The notes under the pieces are model-generated. The model was not told the DNA's origin and did not search any database. It worked only from the letters and a program-made list of their open reading frames with translations. From Hydractinia symbiolongicarpus (Eukaryota; Cnidaria; Hydrozoa; Anthoathecata; Hydractiniidae): a stretch of 60,000 bases of DNA. The position numbers and the translations under genes are program-made. The stretch is from contig NC_079887.1 of assembly GCF_029227915.1 (NCBI RefSeq), positions 21,513,650 through 21,573,649 on the forward strand, written 5' to 3'. How positions within the stretch are numbered: the stretch's first letter is position 1; every line of letters begins with the position of its first letter. Below, one piece after another: positions 12,401 through 22,972 of the stretch.

Positions 12401-13388
12401 CTGCACACCAAAATACTTCACGTCAGGAACCACGAAGGCCCGAAATTCGTGAATAATGGCCAAGCTGACGTTAGCAACGATTAGCACATTTTAGGAATTT
12501 GAACTTTGACAAGTTTAGAATGTGTGCATTTAGTATAGAAATAGCCTACGCGATTACTGGAGATGGCGAACTTCGAAACTAGCTGTCTTGTTTCCACGAT
12601 TGTAGGTCCAATTACACGACAAAATATTTGGTACATATACAACAATTTATTTTTAACCTTATCACACTCTTATGTACATGATGCTAGGAGAGCGAAAGAC
12701 TGTCAAAGAAAACAAAACCAACAAAAAAGACAAACCATTAAAAAAAGAGAACGACAAGAAATATTTTTTTTTAAATGCGTACAAGATACGATATAATGTA
12801 TGCCACAAAAATCGTTAAAAAATTCGTATCGTGTATTTAGGCCTTTAGATCTTGTTCACACCTAAAGTGCTCTGGTGTTAGCCTGTTCGCCGGAAAAGAG
12901 TCTATTTCGCCGTTTATTGACAGAAAAAGGGTAGTTTATATTATGTTTTTAAAAAAAATTGCGAAGCGACAAGCGTAAACGCAGCAGTAAAGATAAGAAT
13001 AAAAAATATCTAAATGTGTTAAAAAAATGTTACTTTTTATATTTTTTGCGTTTTTTAACTCAATGTCAGTTTCTGTTAAAAACAACAACAAAAAAAGGGA
13101 TGAAGGTAGCGCAATATTAAATAACACATTAATAGATAAATTAATAAAAATAAAAAAATCGGAAACGATAAATTAGGATAACACAAAACTTTTACTTACA
13201 TACAGACTTCTGAAATCTTGAATTCCAATTTTAATTGTTTTTGTCAGAACTACTTCTAAGCTGACATCATCACCTAAATTAAGAGACCTATCGCCAGCAC
13301 TCAAGCCGTACGGTAAAAAAATCTCCGAGGAACATAAATTGACACATAATATCAGGACAAGTAATTCAAAACATTTTAGCCGCGCCAT
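3326..13388 (-). CDS. Secreted or membrane protein with NIDO, Kazal, repeat-exon and MAM-like parts
   Basis: I built this model from splice sites read by eye. Exons (minus strand, 5' to 3'): 13388-13200, 9835-9554, 8391-8284, 8101-7954, 7210-7010, 6387-6244, 6032-5976, 5788-5747, 5640-5623, 5375-5346, 5258-5187, 3613-3500, 3447-3326. All introns are GT-AG and the reading phase is kept throughout: phase 0 for the first three introns, phase 1 for all later ones. The start ATG at 13388 precedes a clear signal peptide (MARLKCFELLVLILCVNLCSS). The product would be extracellular or membrane-anchored, with an NIDO domain, one Kazal domain, a Ser/Met/Tyr-rich repeat region, a MAM-like start and a hydrophobic C-terminus. 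No stop or frameshift occurs, so it looks functional. The last two exons are the least certain, and extra exons may be missing. Confidence 0.75.
3500..3613 (-). CDS. Exon 12: start of a MAM-like domain
   Basis: A 38-codon phase-1 exon with VRCNFESGACGATGNW, which matches the opening of MAM domains (C-x-F-E-x-G-x-C-G). The rest of a MAM domain, normally about 160 residues, was not found downstream, so the domain is partial or further exons are missed. Acceptor ttttag and donor gtattc frame it cleanly. Confidence 0.6.
3614..5186. other. Intron 11 of the NIDO/Kazal gene
   Basis: About 1.6 kb of AT-rich sequence between exons 11 and 12. I see no coding sequence or clear repeat. A missed exon is possible, since the flanking phases would allow any phase-1 symmetric exon. 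Confidence 0.5.
5187..6387 (-). CDS. Exons 6-11: micro-exon array encoding MSSY/MSSR repeats
   Basis: Six phase-1 exons of 144, 57, 42, 18, 30 and 72 nt, all multiples of three. Exon 6 contains MSSYKQPA twice in tandem, plus related units (SSRMPPVKSSYM, MSTRMRPPMSSY). Exon 7 has MSSHRKMSSRNMMSSYK; exon 9 (18 nt) is just PMSSRP; exon 10 is AYSSKRIHSS; exon 11 ends in a Pro-rich stretch (RPPPPQPP). The region is rich in Ser, Met, Tyr, Arg and Pro, and is likely disordered or a linker. Every exon can be skipped or duplicated without changing frame, so variable length by alternative splicing is plausible but unproven. Confidence 0.75.
5837..5928. repeat. Minisatellite of about 11-bp units
   Basis: About eight units of the type ACGAAAACCAA with variants (ACGAAAACCGG, ACGAAAAAGCAG), lying in the intron between exons 7 and 8. 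Confidence 0.85.
6590..6895. repeat. Cluster of CGAAAGTTTC-type motifs in both orientations
   Basis: At least six copies of variants of GAAACTTTCGC and GCGAAAGTTTC lie within about 300 bp of the intron between exons 5 and 6, some facing each other (for example near 6590, 6675, 6810, 6837, 6862 and 6875). They suggest the remains of a small inverted-repeat element. Confidence 0.55.
7010..7210 (-). CDS. Exon 5: Kazal-type domain
   Basis: A single 67-codon phase-1 exon encodes a Kazal/follistatin-type domain. Visible features are C-x7-C (C SNTYRPV C), the hallmark VCGSNGVTYPNEC, then C-x6-C and a final Cys in NRGVC. Kazal domains inhibit serine proteases or act as structural modules in extracellular proteins. 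A lone symmetric phase-1 exon for one module is classic for exon shuffling. An extra CHRC pair precedes the domain. Splice sites are tttag-like acceptor at 7211-7212 and gtaatt donor at 7004-7009. Confidence 0.9.
7850..7950. repeat. 53-bp tandem duplication beside the intron 4 donor
   Basis: The stretch beginning CAACTCATGGTATTTTTTCA occurs at 7850 and again at 7903, with few mismatches. The second copy ends right at the donor site of exon 4, so the intron's first ~50 bases have been duplicated. Confidence 0.85.
7954..13388 (-). CDS. Exons 1-4: signal peptide and NIDO domain
   Basis: Exon 1 encodes the signal peptide followed by EIFLPYGLSAGD, the typical opening of an NIDO domain. Exon 2 (9835-9554, 94 codons) begins VSDNGAVFGSAF and contains the Asp/Tyr-rich middle, ending with VDRVLVVTWHRNKGYY. 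Exon 3 (8391-8284) gives NTFQVIIASNGRVTYGI, the C-terminal strand region. Exon 4 (8101-7954) completes the domain and adds two or three cysteines. NIDO domains occur in nidogen, alpha-tectorin and mucin-4-type extracellular proteins. Introns of 3.36, 1.16 and 0.18 kb separate the exons. Confidence 0.85.
8392..9553. other. Intron 2 of the NIDO/Kazal gene
   Basis: About 1.2 kb. Short open frames occur around 8400-8690, but none shows recognisable similarity. No RNA gene seen. Confidence 0.5.
10624..10842 (+). pseudogene. MADF-domain gene relic in intron 1
   Basis: From an ATG at 10624 the plus strand reads MKEQVALLNINGSQYRVVF, then a segment ending in a frameshift near 10735. The next frame gives FLIELLKGGEAIWNVKSPLY and KDKDEKTKA, a good match to the start of a MADF domain (LI-x-L ... 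W-x3-SP-x-YKDKD-K). MADF proteins bind DNA and often accompany PIF/Harbinger transposases. A single-base loss and a TGA at about 10840 mark it as dead. A diverged relative lies at 14351-14511. Confidence 0.6.
11370..11422. repeat. Perfect palindrome, 24-bp arms with 5-bp loop
   Basis: The left arm 11370-11393 is exactly complementary to 11399-11422, with ATTCC between. It would form a strong hairpin or cruciform. It may be the remains of a foldback mini-transposon. Confidence 0.95.
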
Positions 13389-14350
13389 TTCGTGTCTAAC
13401 ACTGACAGTCCTAGCACAGATCAAATGCTTATAATAAATTAGATCATGTGTGCCTTCTTTCGTATTTGTATGAAAGGAATTTGCAAAGCTGAATACCCTC
13501 GCTGATAATCATAATTAAAGACTCAAGTTTATAAACAAGCCATTGAAGATTTAATAAAACTTTATTTTGTGCAAACGGATAGTTAATTATGGAAAGGTAT
13601 GCTGACACAAAAGAACTTAAGTATGCAATGCAAAGAATCATTTTTTTATGCTTATTTCTATATATCGTTTCAAATTCCCACGTATTACCGAATGTGCTAT
13701 GCTTTGCAATTTTTTTTTTAAATCACAACTTTATAAACATGTCAAGCAGATGTAATTATATATTACAGTTATCTTTATTTGTAACGATTCGTCATTCGTT
13801 ATATTAGCCTCACCAGGGGGTCATGGTACAATTAAGCTCAAATCTGAAATTGAAACAAGAACCTCCTAAGATATCAATCCCATTTTCTTATTTATTTATA
13901 TTCATTTATATCCGAATTTATATACAGGATGAGTATGTCAGTAAAAAATACTGCTATAAATATACGTCCTGACAGAATGTATAGATTTACTCTCATATAG
14001 TCTCTGTCGAGACTTGGTCAGTGATTGAATTCGAGATCATTTCCGCTATAAGAAAGGCTACGATATGTATAGGTGTTTCTTTACCAGCTATTCTGTACAC
14101 ATTTATCAAGAAAAGCGATTTCTAACAAACAATCAGAGTAGTAGTTCAGTATTTATATTACTGTACAAAGTTTATTGTGCATAATAATAATAACCAATCT
14201 TGTAAATAATACCTGAGGAATAAACATAATTTCCAATCAATCTCATTATTGTTGTCATGCATAATTGCCTGTTACAATTCCCGTAACAAACTTTGACAGA
14301 TTCAGCAAATTGAAAGCTTTTTTGTCGTCAAAGTTGTCGTCAGGAATAAT
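13389..14350. other. 5' flank of the NIDO/Kazal gene
   Basis: Presumed promoter region of the minus-strand gene. AT-rich; no single TATA box can be singled out. No other gene recognised. Confidence 0.45.
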
Positions 14351-14511
14351 CTGAAAAGTTGAAAAGAGACTTAACCGATAAAGTAACAGTTTGCTCCATT
14401 GAATATTAATGATTCGCAATTTCGTATGATTCCGAAGGTACAAGTGGAAAGAAACACCTTTCAAGAAATGACAATGTCAAACAAAGAAACCTTTATTGAA
14501 CTTTTAAAGCT
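14351..14511 (+). pseudogene. Second MADF-type relic
   Basis: Plus-strand sequence reading NDSQFRMIPKVQVERNTFQE and then ETFIELLK is clearly related to the 10624-10842 relic (LNINGSQYRVVFKAQEEKN..). The similarity stops after FIELLK, so the MADF core itself is lost. Both copies lie about 3.7 kb apart in the same orientation. Confidence 0.55.
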
Positions 14512-14966
14512 CAAGCTGGGATAGAAGGCAGGGCCAATCGTCCGCAAATATTTTCTTTTGCTGTTCTCGTTGGTTTTTCACTTTTCAGTAAAACAGCTAT
14601 CTGCGGTAGCAGCGCACCTTCTCGCGTAAAGACGCTATCACGATCGCGGCAGAAGCGCGCCTTTTCGTGTAAAGACTCATCTCCACTTGTTGAAATAGTT
14701 CTTATTTTTCCTGGGCAATTCATATCTTGAATGCAATATCCAATGTTTAGGCACGCGATGTTTTTCTCGCATTTTTATTGGCTGGAAAACATTATTTTCC
14801 GGGAAAATCTAAAAAAGAAAAAGTTTTCAACTTTTAGAATTCCGTTCAATCCATGAAAAAATAATGCCGTAAACTTATTAATACGCATCAACCTTAAGAA
14901 ACTATGTTAAAAAGAAAAAGAAAAAATTAACATCCGAGGCAAATGTAAACGCAAGAATCTGATATG

Positions 14967-15032
14967 AACTAATTAATTACGTGATTATAGGATATATTGT
15001 AATATGTCCTATAATCACGTAGCTAATTAGTT
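14967..15032. repeat. Near-perfect palindrome, 32-bp arms with 2-bp loop
   Basis: Arms 14967-14998 and 15001-15032 are complementary with about three mismatches; the core is GTGATTATAGGATATATT facing AATATGTCCTATAATCAC. It is a candidate foldback mini-element or cruciform. Confidence 0.92.
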
Positions 15033-16399
15033 GTGAAATAAAATTTGGAACGTATAGAGGTTGTTTTGCTTTTAAATAGCTCAATCTTGTCTATACATTA
15101 TTGGTCGCTTATAAAAGAAGGCATAGACGTTATAAATATTTTCTCCAACTATCGACATGAGTAATGGTTTGAATACGAAACCATTCGTTTGAGCATCAAC
15201 GAAACAATTCAAAAGCCGACGACTATTGCGTAACAAGTCACGTAGTCTTCACATAGAACAAAATAATGTTATGAAAATATTTCCAGGTCAGAATTTCTAT
15301 GCATACCTACTTACTTAATTAATTTGTTTTGTATTGTTTGATATTTCTATTGTTTACCTATAGTTAAATATTCTTATTACCAGGAGATCGAAATAGTTGA
15401 GGTGGAAACAATTACGCTCAATCTCAAACGATTTTTCTGCGGTCAAATACAGACTGCGCTTTTTGATTGGTTAATCCTATTGTTCTTTGCTCATGTGGTT
15501 AATATTAAGAAATCTTTTGTTTTGAGCATGAATGGCCTACCCACCCGAACAAATATAATGAACTATTGAAGAGGGTAAGACGTGACCACGCCGACTTTGT
15601 GTTGATTGGTTGATTGTAATTCGGGGTTTACGACGAGGTGGATTTGCCGTGACATTTGTTTGCGTCTACGCTTTACTTGAGAAAACCTGAATTTAATATC
15701 CTTAGCTTAGGTAACTAAGTTAAGTCTACCCTGGAATTGAATATTTGTTGATTACTATTTAAATTACAATTTATGCTGCTTTTGCTTGGTACCGTTGTCG
15801 GGTTGTGACGAGAAAGGTTTACCCTGCGTGTTACAATCTTATACTTCCGTGTAGAAACCAGGTCGATAAAAAGTTTCGTTATTAGTATTTTGCATCGTAA
15901 TCAAAACTAATTACTCGTTAATCTTAAGATAAATGTTATGATCAATAATATTGTAATCCGGCAAGGAGAATGCTTTTATGTATGATCTTCGATTGAATTA
16001 TCGATTATCGATTGAATTCTCTTAGTTTGTTGTATCCTCTATGAGGAAACGTTAATTTATTCGTTGGTTTAAAATCTCCATTGTGTCAGTTTAAAAACTA
16101 CCAATGCAAGTCCTGGTTTACACCACACGAAAAAAACTATTAGTAATTAAGTACAATTAGAATAATAGATTAAAGAAAGGAAAAGAATTATTGCAGATGT
16201 CACATTAGGAAACGTGGAAAACGATTTTTTTTTTAATTTAGAGTTGTGTTGAATTTTGGGAAAACACACACAGAAAATAACAAAAATAAAAAATAAAAAT
16301 TATTGATTTTAATGATTTAATTTGTTTATTCCTGTACTACAACCATACATCAGTTACATGTCTCTTTCTTTCGCCTTCCACGACTTTCTAAAATAACAA
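15033..16399. other. Non-coding stretch
   Basis: About 1.4 kb with no gene, RNA or repeat that I can support. Confidence 0.5.
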
Positions 16400-18165
16400 T
16401 TAACAATTATGAACCCTGGAACGTCTTGTAGTCCCCATCTCAGCATGCTGTTTACTAGATTTAACAGCAAGACCAGTAACATCAGCCACAACTTGGTGGA
16501 TAAGAACGGTAGTACTCATACTCAGAATCCAAAGATGACTCACTTCTTCACTCATACCACGGGCCTCTTGGTAACCCACCACGTGATTTGATCGTCTTCA
16601 TTATCGTCTGTTCGATTATAAGATCTCACCATAATTCAGACCAGTATCGACTTGATCTCATTACTGCGTGATCACCATCAAACAGTTTTTGTTCTAGCCA
16701 CAGGTTATACAGTCTTGCACTTTTGGCGTAATTTATATTCTGTGTAGCTGCAAACAGATTCAACATCTCTTTTGTGGTTTACAAGTGTAATGCCCAATTG
16801 AATGTTCTTTCAGCCACGATATATTTCTTTATTGTTAAAATGTAGCCAAGGTATGTTATCCAAAGTCTTGCAGTCCTAGATTGGCTAGACAGTGAATTCT
16901 TTTTATCTGATAATGCTTGAATGAAATTTGTTTGAAATACGTGGCTCCGCAATTTCAGACTGTCCAGTGGTACAAGATGTTGTGTAAATTCCTTATCGAC
17001 TAACCCTTCTTCTCTCATCATTGTTATCAACAACGCCATCAAAGCTGATTCTACAAGAAAATGTGCACATTGTGGTCTAGAGATGGCTTTTCCTGAAACT
17101 ATATGAACAACGCCATGCTCTGCACCTCTGCAAAAGCTCTAATCCAGATCCTTTCATGACAATTCCAAAGCTGCCTAGAAAACTCATCAATGTATGAAAC
17201 CCACCAAGGCGACAAACAATATTAAGCTTCTCAGTTTTAATTATTCCAACTGCTTCTATCCAAAGCGGTTGATCGAAGGTAACACGTGGTATTTTTATGT
17301 TTAATGTCGTAGCTTGCTCAAGAATGAAGACTAATCTCGAGTAAATACATGACCATTCTAATGGATTAAGATTAATAATGGGAAAGAAAGATACAGAAGT
17401 AGCTTCTCGTATGGGTCGTTTCGATGTTGCACTCTGCATGAAGCCAGGTCAGTTGGGACGTGGATTTTTTAGCTATGAGAAAACCAAGCACCATGCCAGT
17501 AATAATTCCAATCGACCTCTGTAGATAATGTAGGCGTAGTTTCCAACTTACGAATAGATTTTAAAACAATCTGTAACAAACCTTTTTTGGAAAATCCATC
17601 AAAGTGACGTAGTTTGATCCCTTTATTCTTGATACTTTCAGAGAGTTTCTTTCTGTGCTTCAACCTGGCAAATCGATGCTGCTCTGACTGTTTAGCTGGT
17701 TGACTAATACAAATTACACTCATACCGTGAAAAGTATTCTTTCCAGTCAAAGTAATTATGTTGTGGTCAACATTATCAGCGCACCATTGTCTGAGTTGAT
17801 TGTTTTGCTCTTCATTTTGATTTACATGTTCTTGGTGTTGAATGGCGGAAGCTTCAATAACAGACTGTTTGTATCGAAGGACCTCATCATTTGAAATCCA
17901 AAAACCATTTCTATACAGGTGATTTACCAACCATTTACAAGCCATAGTCTTCTAGCTGAAGACCAAGTCCAAAGGTCAAAGGGCACCTAATTGATCTGGG
18001 GCGCGATGCTTGTGTGATACATTGGCTCAAGCTGTCTCTTTTCAATTCTGATGATATTAGGGTATTTAAAAACGACATAAGGCTTATTGGAATCCATTGT
18101 TTATCCTTGTTCTTGTTATCATCTGCTGTTGGATAAAAGTCAAAATTACTTTCCATTTCTTGGAT
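16400..18165 (-). pseudogene. Relic of an unnamed, repeat-associated protein family
   Basis: Several minus-strand segments in changing frames make one protein-like series: a first part near 18150-17950 ending PLTFGLGLQLEDYG; then ACKWLVNHLYRNGFWISNDE and WCADNVDHNIITLTGKNTFH (17945-17700); PIINLNPLEWSCIYS and VTFDQPLWIEAVGII with GGFHTLMSFLGSFG (17439-17140); SRTARLWITYLGYI with VAERTFNW (17042-16780); and EARGMSEEVSHLW plus GTTRRSR (16582-16400). I recall similar motifs in uncharacterised, multi-copy predicted proteins of cnidarians and other invertebrates, but know no function. Frame changes and stops show a pseudogene. A transposase-like role is only a guess. The 5' end is fused to a LINE relic. 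Confidence 0.65.
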
Positions 18166-20470
18166 ATCTGTCTTCGCAGCCAATCTTCCGGCTAGTTTCT
18201 TATAAGGCTTCTCAAAATTATCAACTAGGATTAGCGATGAACCCAGTTCGTTTCCCAAATATATATATGACGTCGAATGATAAATAGGTTGACCCTTCAT
18301 CGCCAATTGGATTGCATTTTTGGCATTTTTACGGGATTATATTTTGGATGTTCCAACTAGCACAGTTTCTACTTTTCCTTTCTTTAGATTCAGATACGAT
18401 ACGTTTTCTAATTCATCGTTCAATGTTGTTTCTATTATAAAGGGGTCAGCATTTGCAACATAGATGACCAACATAGATGACGGTAAAAATAGTATAGGAC
18501 CGAGTATCGATCCTTGCGGCACTTCACTTACAACATTGAAACTTGCTGATTTTCGATTGCCAACTTCTACAGCTCGTGATCGGTTAAAAAGATAATCTGT
18601 GAACCACAACAATTCTACCTTGTCAACACCGTATGATGAAAGTTTTCTTAAGACAACATCGTGACTGATCGTATCGAATGCTTTACTCAAATCCAGGAAA
18701 AGCGCTCCAACTAACTTTCTGTTCTCGGCAGCCTGTCTAATTTAGTAGTGTTATTGCAAGATGTGTTGAACGTTTAGCTCTATAGCCAAATTGGAAGTCA
18801 TTTAGTAAGTTCTCATTTTCTAAGAATTCCATTAATTGTGTGTACTGCTTTTTCTAATAATTTAGGAGTATTGGTAACACTGAAATTGGACCATAATGTT
18901 CAGGTTTATTTGTGTCTTTTGATTTAAAAAGTGGGAGGTGTTTGCTTTTTTCCATGCGTTCGGGACCGTACTGGTGGAGCGCTGTTCCTGGATTTAAGTA
19001 CTGGTTAATAATGTGGTGTAACGGAGCAATTAAATGTTGCGCACAATGTTTAGACATTCCAGGGAGGGGAGGGGGGGGGGGGGGAGATGGAGAGTTTATC
19101 AAGCCCAGTGGATGTCTTTCTCTTTAATTTCTTTTTAAGAGAATTCTTGATAAAACTTTAGACACATATTGAAAATTAAAAGATTTTCTAGTTCTGGAGC
19201 AAATGTGATTTAGCGGTTTCCAGAAAAAGTTCTTCAATTTAAATACGGATGACTTCAGATTATTTATGCCTGTTGAAAAGTTATCACGAAAGGCATTGGC
19301 GCAAGTTTGATTATCTTTCTCGTTACTAGTCGCATATTTTGTGTTATTCTTAGTCGGAAATATAGTTTTCACTACGTTCCAGAAACCGTTGGGATTTGTG
19401 CGGTTTTCGTCTATTAAGTTCTTGTGATGTTTAGCCTTAGCATTCTTCTGCATGTTGTTGCATTTATTTCTTAGATCCTTATATTTCCTCCTATCACCTG
19501 CACTGTTTTTCTAGCCTGTCGTAAAATTTGATCACGCTGGTTAATTATTACTTTCAAATTTTCGTTATGATCGGCGCATGTTTATCAAAAATATCTTTAA
19601 AAATAAGATTAAACGTGTTAACAGCATCATTAACGTTTGATAAGGATAATACCGGCAACCAATTCACTTGTTTAAACTCACGATTCATATTATCACGGTT
19701 GCATTTGGCATAATTCCTGGTTTTGACTATTTTTGACGTGTACTTTTTGTTGTTTAATTTTCGTACGCAACTTACTAAGTCATGGTCACTGAGACTAGTC
19801 GGTATGACGTTCTGTTCAGCGATTGACCAAGGGTTGATCATTGTCATAATGTCGATTAAAGATTTTTTGTCCTGGTTTACACGACTTGGTTTTTTAAGTA
19901 TTTGTGTTAAACCACTCTGTAAAATAATTGATTTAACTTCTCTATTATCTCGCGGATTTAGGTAGTTAACATTCATATTTCATATAAGTTTAATATCTTA
20001 AGACTCTGCACAACAAAGCGATAATGACGTCTCTAATAACTCATTGTAATTACTCGGCAAGTGTTTTGTGCCGTTTGGAGGCCTATAATGTGTTGCTCTA
20101 AGAACGTTATGCGAATTTTTAACGACAATTTCTATAACAACGTTTTCGGGTTTACCTATCTCCATATATGTTCGCCTAACATAGTTTATGTTGTCATTTA
20201 TATAAACCGCTACACCTCCTCCTTTACCAGTATTACGATTTCTTTTTTCAAAACTATATCCTGGGATATCGTGCAGCTGATCGCCACCTGTCGCGGTTAA
20301 AATATGAGTTTCTGGTAACCTAAACACATCTATGTTTGGATGCGATGAAAAAAGTTCATGTTAACCATAAAAATTTGCTAATAAGCCACCAATATTTTGA
20401 TGTAATACATTCAACCCTTGCCTCTTTAACAATTCTACTAAACCATTCTTTTGTATTTAACAGTTTCAAT
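18166..20470 (-). pseudogene. LINE (CR1/Rex-like) ORF2 relic: endonuclease and reverse transcriptase
   Basis: Minus strand, from about 20460 leftwards. The endonuclease (APE type) begins near LNVLHQNIGGL, then LPETHIL, GKGGGVAVYIND and THYRPPNG (20330-20000), followed by SLIDIMTMINPW and SDHDLVSC (19976-19750). The reverse transcriptase has HLPLFKSKDTNKPEHYGPIS (19102-18860), MSKAFDTISHDVVLRKLSSY (18690) and VPQGSILGPILF (18530). After that the catalytic Y/FADD box is missing: the text jumps to IYVANADPFI. The C-terminal part YIYLGNELGSSL ... YKKLAGRL follows to about 18166. Stops and frameshifts are many, so it is inactive. It ends inside the coding region at the junction with the neighbouring relic. 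Confidence 0.85.
19071..19084. repeat. G14 homopolymer
   Basis: Fourteen G in a row within a purine-rich stretch in the LINE relic. Such a tract is slippage-prone and may hide a length error in the assembly. Confidence 0.9.
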
Positions 20471-22970
20471 ATTTCCGCAAAATAACAACAAGAATAATAG
20501 TAAAGCATAGAACACGACCGTACTGGCTGCCATCATGAATTTGATGTCAGCATTTGTAGTTGAAACTGGGTGCAAGTTTGGTGATTACTATTAATCTTGC
20601 CAGCTTTCAAGAATGATAATTTAATTTCGGGTCATTCGGCGAAGAATCTTTGATGGAATATGGGCATTTGATTTCCAGGCAAGAAATCTTAGAGCAGCAT
20701 TCACATTTGACCATTCTTTTTGCGAAGCGAAGGCGAGTGCCAGCAGGCCAAGCTATTTTCCTCGTTCCCGTAAATATATTGGAGCATGACGAATTTCCGC
20801 GTTTTCTCTTAGTACATCAAATTTTTAAAAATTTCGGCGTTTGTTAACCCACTTGCACAACTTTTGTTTATAGTCATTTCTTTAAAATGTTCCGTGAAAA
20901 TCCGGTTGGTCGCGACGAGACTAAGTCGGCATACAGCTTTAGCAAGGTGATCCATTGGTCACTCTTACTAATATCACGTGACAATTACATAGCGCCTCAC
21001 GGAACTTGTGACGATGCTACCCATATATCTCTGGTCGTAATGCACAGAAGGTCATTTTCAAGAAAAAAAGAAAGGGAATGTTTAGCTATTATATCACTAT
21101 TTTTTACATATAATGAGCCCCTTCTTAGCCCTACTCACACCTAAAGCTCGCTAGCATAAAACTGTGGACTTAGCTGGAATAGTACTGTAACACGGATAGC
21201 ATATAGGTAGCTAGCTACTTTAAAAGTTAGCTAGCTACCATAAAAAGAAGCAAACAATGCGTTTTAGCTAGCATTAGCTACATAAAAGGCTAGCATAAAA
21301 TGAACTACTTAGCTGTGATAAAACTACCAATGGAGCAAGCAAAAATTAGCTATTTTAGCTGGGATAAAATAAGCAACATAGCTAGCTACTGATAGCATAG
21401 AAAAATTGTTTCGGACAGTTTTTTACCTACAGCTAGCTAGCTATGCATATACTACACAGTGAGTGAGATAATTATAGTTTGTAGGAATGTTCCATCACAT
21501 AGATTGTTCTAGCTTCAATTCTTCACAAAATTTGTTGTCTTTTTATACCAATAGCAATTTTACCAAACACGAAGTACCAAAGAGTTTAGCAAAATCGGCA
21601 AAAGAACATATCTAGCTAGCTAGCTAGGTATTTTGCAGATAGTACGTTTCGTCCTCACTCGTGATTATTGTTTATATAAAGATTAATGTTAACGTCAGGC
21701 TGTTAAGTTGCACTACAATTTTTTTTGTAAGGCTATTAAACCTATGTGGATGTACGGCATTGTTTTGCCAGGAAACATTTTTAGAAAATGTGCTATGATG
21801 ATGGGCACAACAGGTAAACTGTATTTTTGCAGGAAAGTTATTTCTTGAAAAATATATTACACCTGAAATACCTTAATACTGTTTGTCCTTTACACTATTT
21901 ATGATATACTGCATACTTGTACTAAAGCGCTCTTCATGAATGTGTGGCACAGTTTACAATTCCTATTTATCCACCAGAAATTTTGTTGTCGGGTGAAACA
22001 GGTCTCCCTGTCTACTTAGTATATGTGTGCTGCAAATCCATAAGCATATATCAGATACACCTGCAAAGATTTTCATAAATATATATATTTATGCCCTGTT
22101 GGTCTAAATGGCTATGACACTCATGCAAATGAGAGAGCAAGGTTCAATTCCTGGTCAGGACATGAAAAAACGATTATCTTGCAGCCGCAACAACCACTTT
22201 TATTTATATAACACAAAAATGCTATGTTTTCAAAATGTTACTTTGTCATTACCACTTGCTGTTGTTGAAAAATTTCTTGATGATAAAGTAATTCCCACCT
22301 ATCAGGAAAATATTGATGTCCTTATTGAAAAGTTGTTGTATTTCGAAAAGGTTGATTATCAGTATAATTCAAAGAACGTTATCACAAAAATTTCTTTAAT
22401 TTATTTTTATACGTTCTGTACCATTTGCTCTTAGTAGCTCCTGTTTTCTTTTGTTTGTACATATATTGTAGAGTAGCTGGCTCCTTTTTTATTTTGTTCC
22501 AAATCAAAAGAGATGAAAAAGTTGAGTAACCTGTTTGCTTCATTTGAGGCACTGTTGACTGCCTGAGATCTGCATAAGTCATTTGAAGACACTTAGTCTA
22601 TTTGTTTGTATTATGTTATCTCTTCCCTTTTGTTTCTTTAACTGCTCTGTATATATTTTATGTATATTTTTTCTTGAAAAAGAAAACGATAACTTGTAAC
22701 AAATCTCGTATAATGACCGAATTATTTCTAATTTGATAAAGCTGTAGTTGCAACCTGAAGCCCACGATTTACACTCCCACTTTAAGCGTAAACAGAGGAC
22801 AAGCTTTGAGCTATGACACTAATGATTACTTATTTTCTACTGCTCACAAGGTACGCAAAATCATCCAACCTGTTAGACCTTATTACGATTTCATAATAAT
22901 ATGAATTTGCTCATTTTTTTCGTGCTCTTGTGACAGGAAATAATTTTAATTACTCCAGGGTAATTATAAA
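20471..22970. other. Non-coding stretch with TAGCTAGC-rich low complexity
   Basis: About 2.5 kb. Between 21145 and 21440, and again near 21610-21630, the word TAGCTAGC or close variants recurs more than ten times, sometimes as inverted partners. Nothing else here shows a gene; an open stretch at 22108-22434 has no recognisable similarity. Confidence 0.6.
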
Positions 22971-22972
22971 TA

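Larger units (their letters stand above)
9836..13199. other. Intron 1 of the NIDO/Kazal gene
   Basis: A 3.4-kb intron between the signal-peptide exon and the main NIDO exon. It contains a MADF-domain relic and a perfect 24-bp-arm palindrome, listed separately. The rest is AT-rich without a visible gene. Confidence 0.6.

Noticed and set aside
18854-19102. Proline-rich small protein
   Set aside because: The Pro run comes from the G14 tract; the rest matches LINE reverse transcriptase.
22108-22434. 108-residue plus-strand open frame
   Set aside because: No similarity recognised, no splice or regulatory context; left as part of a non-coding stretch.
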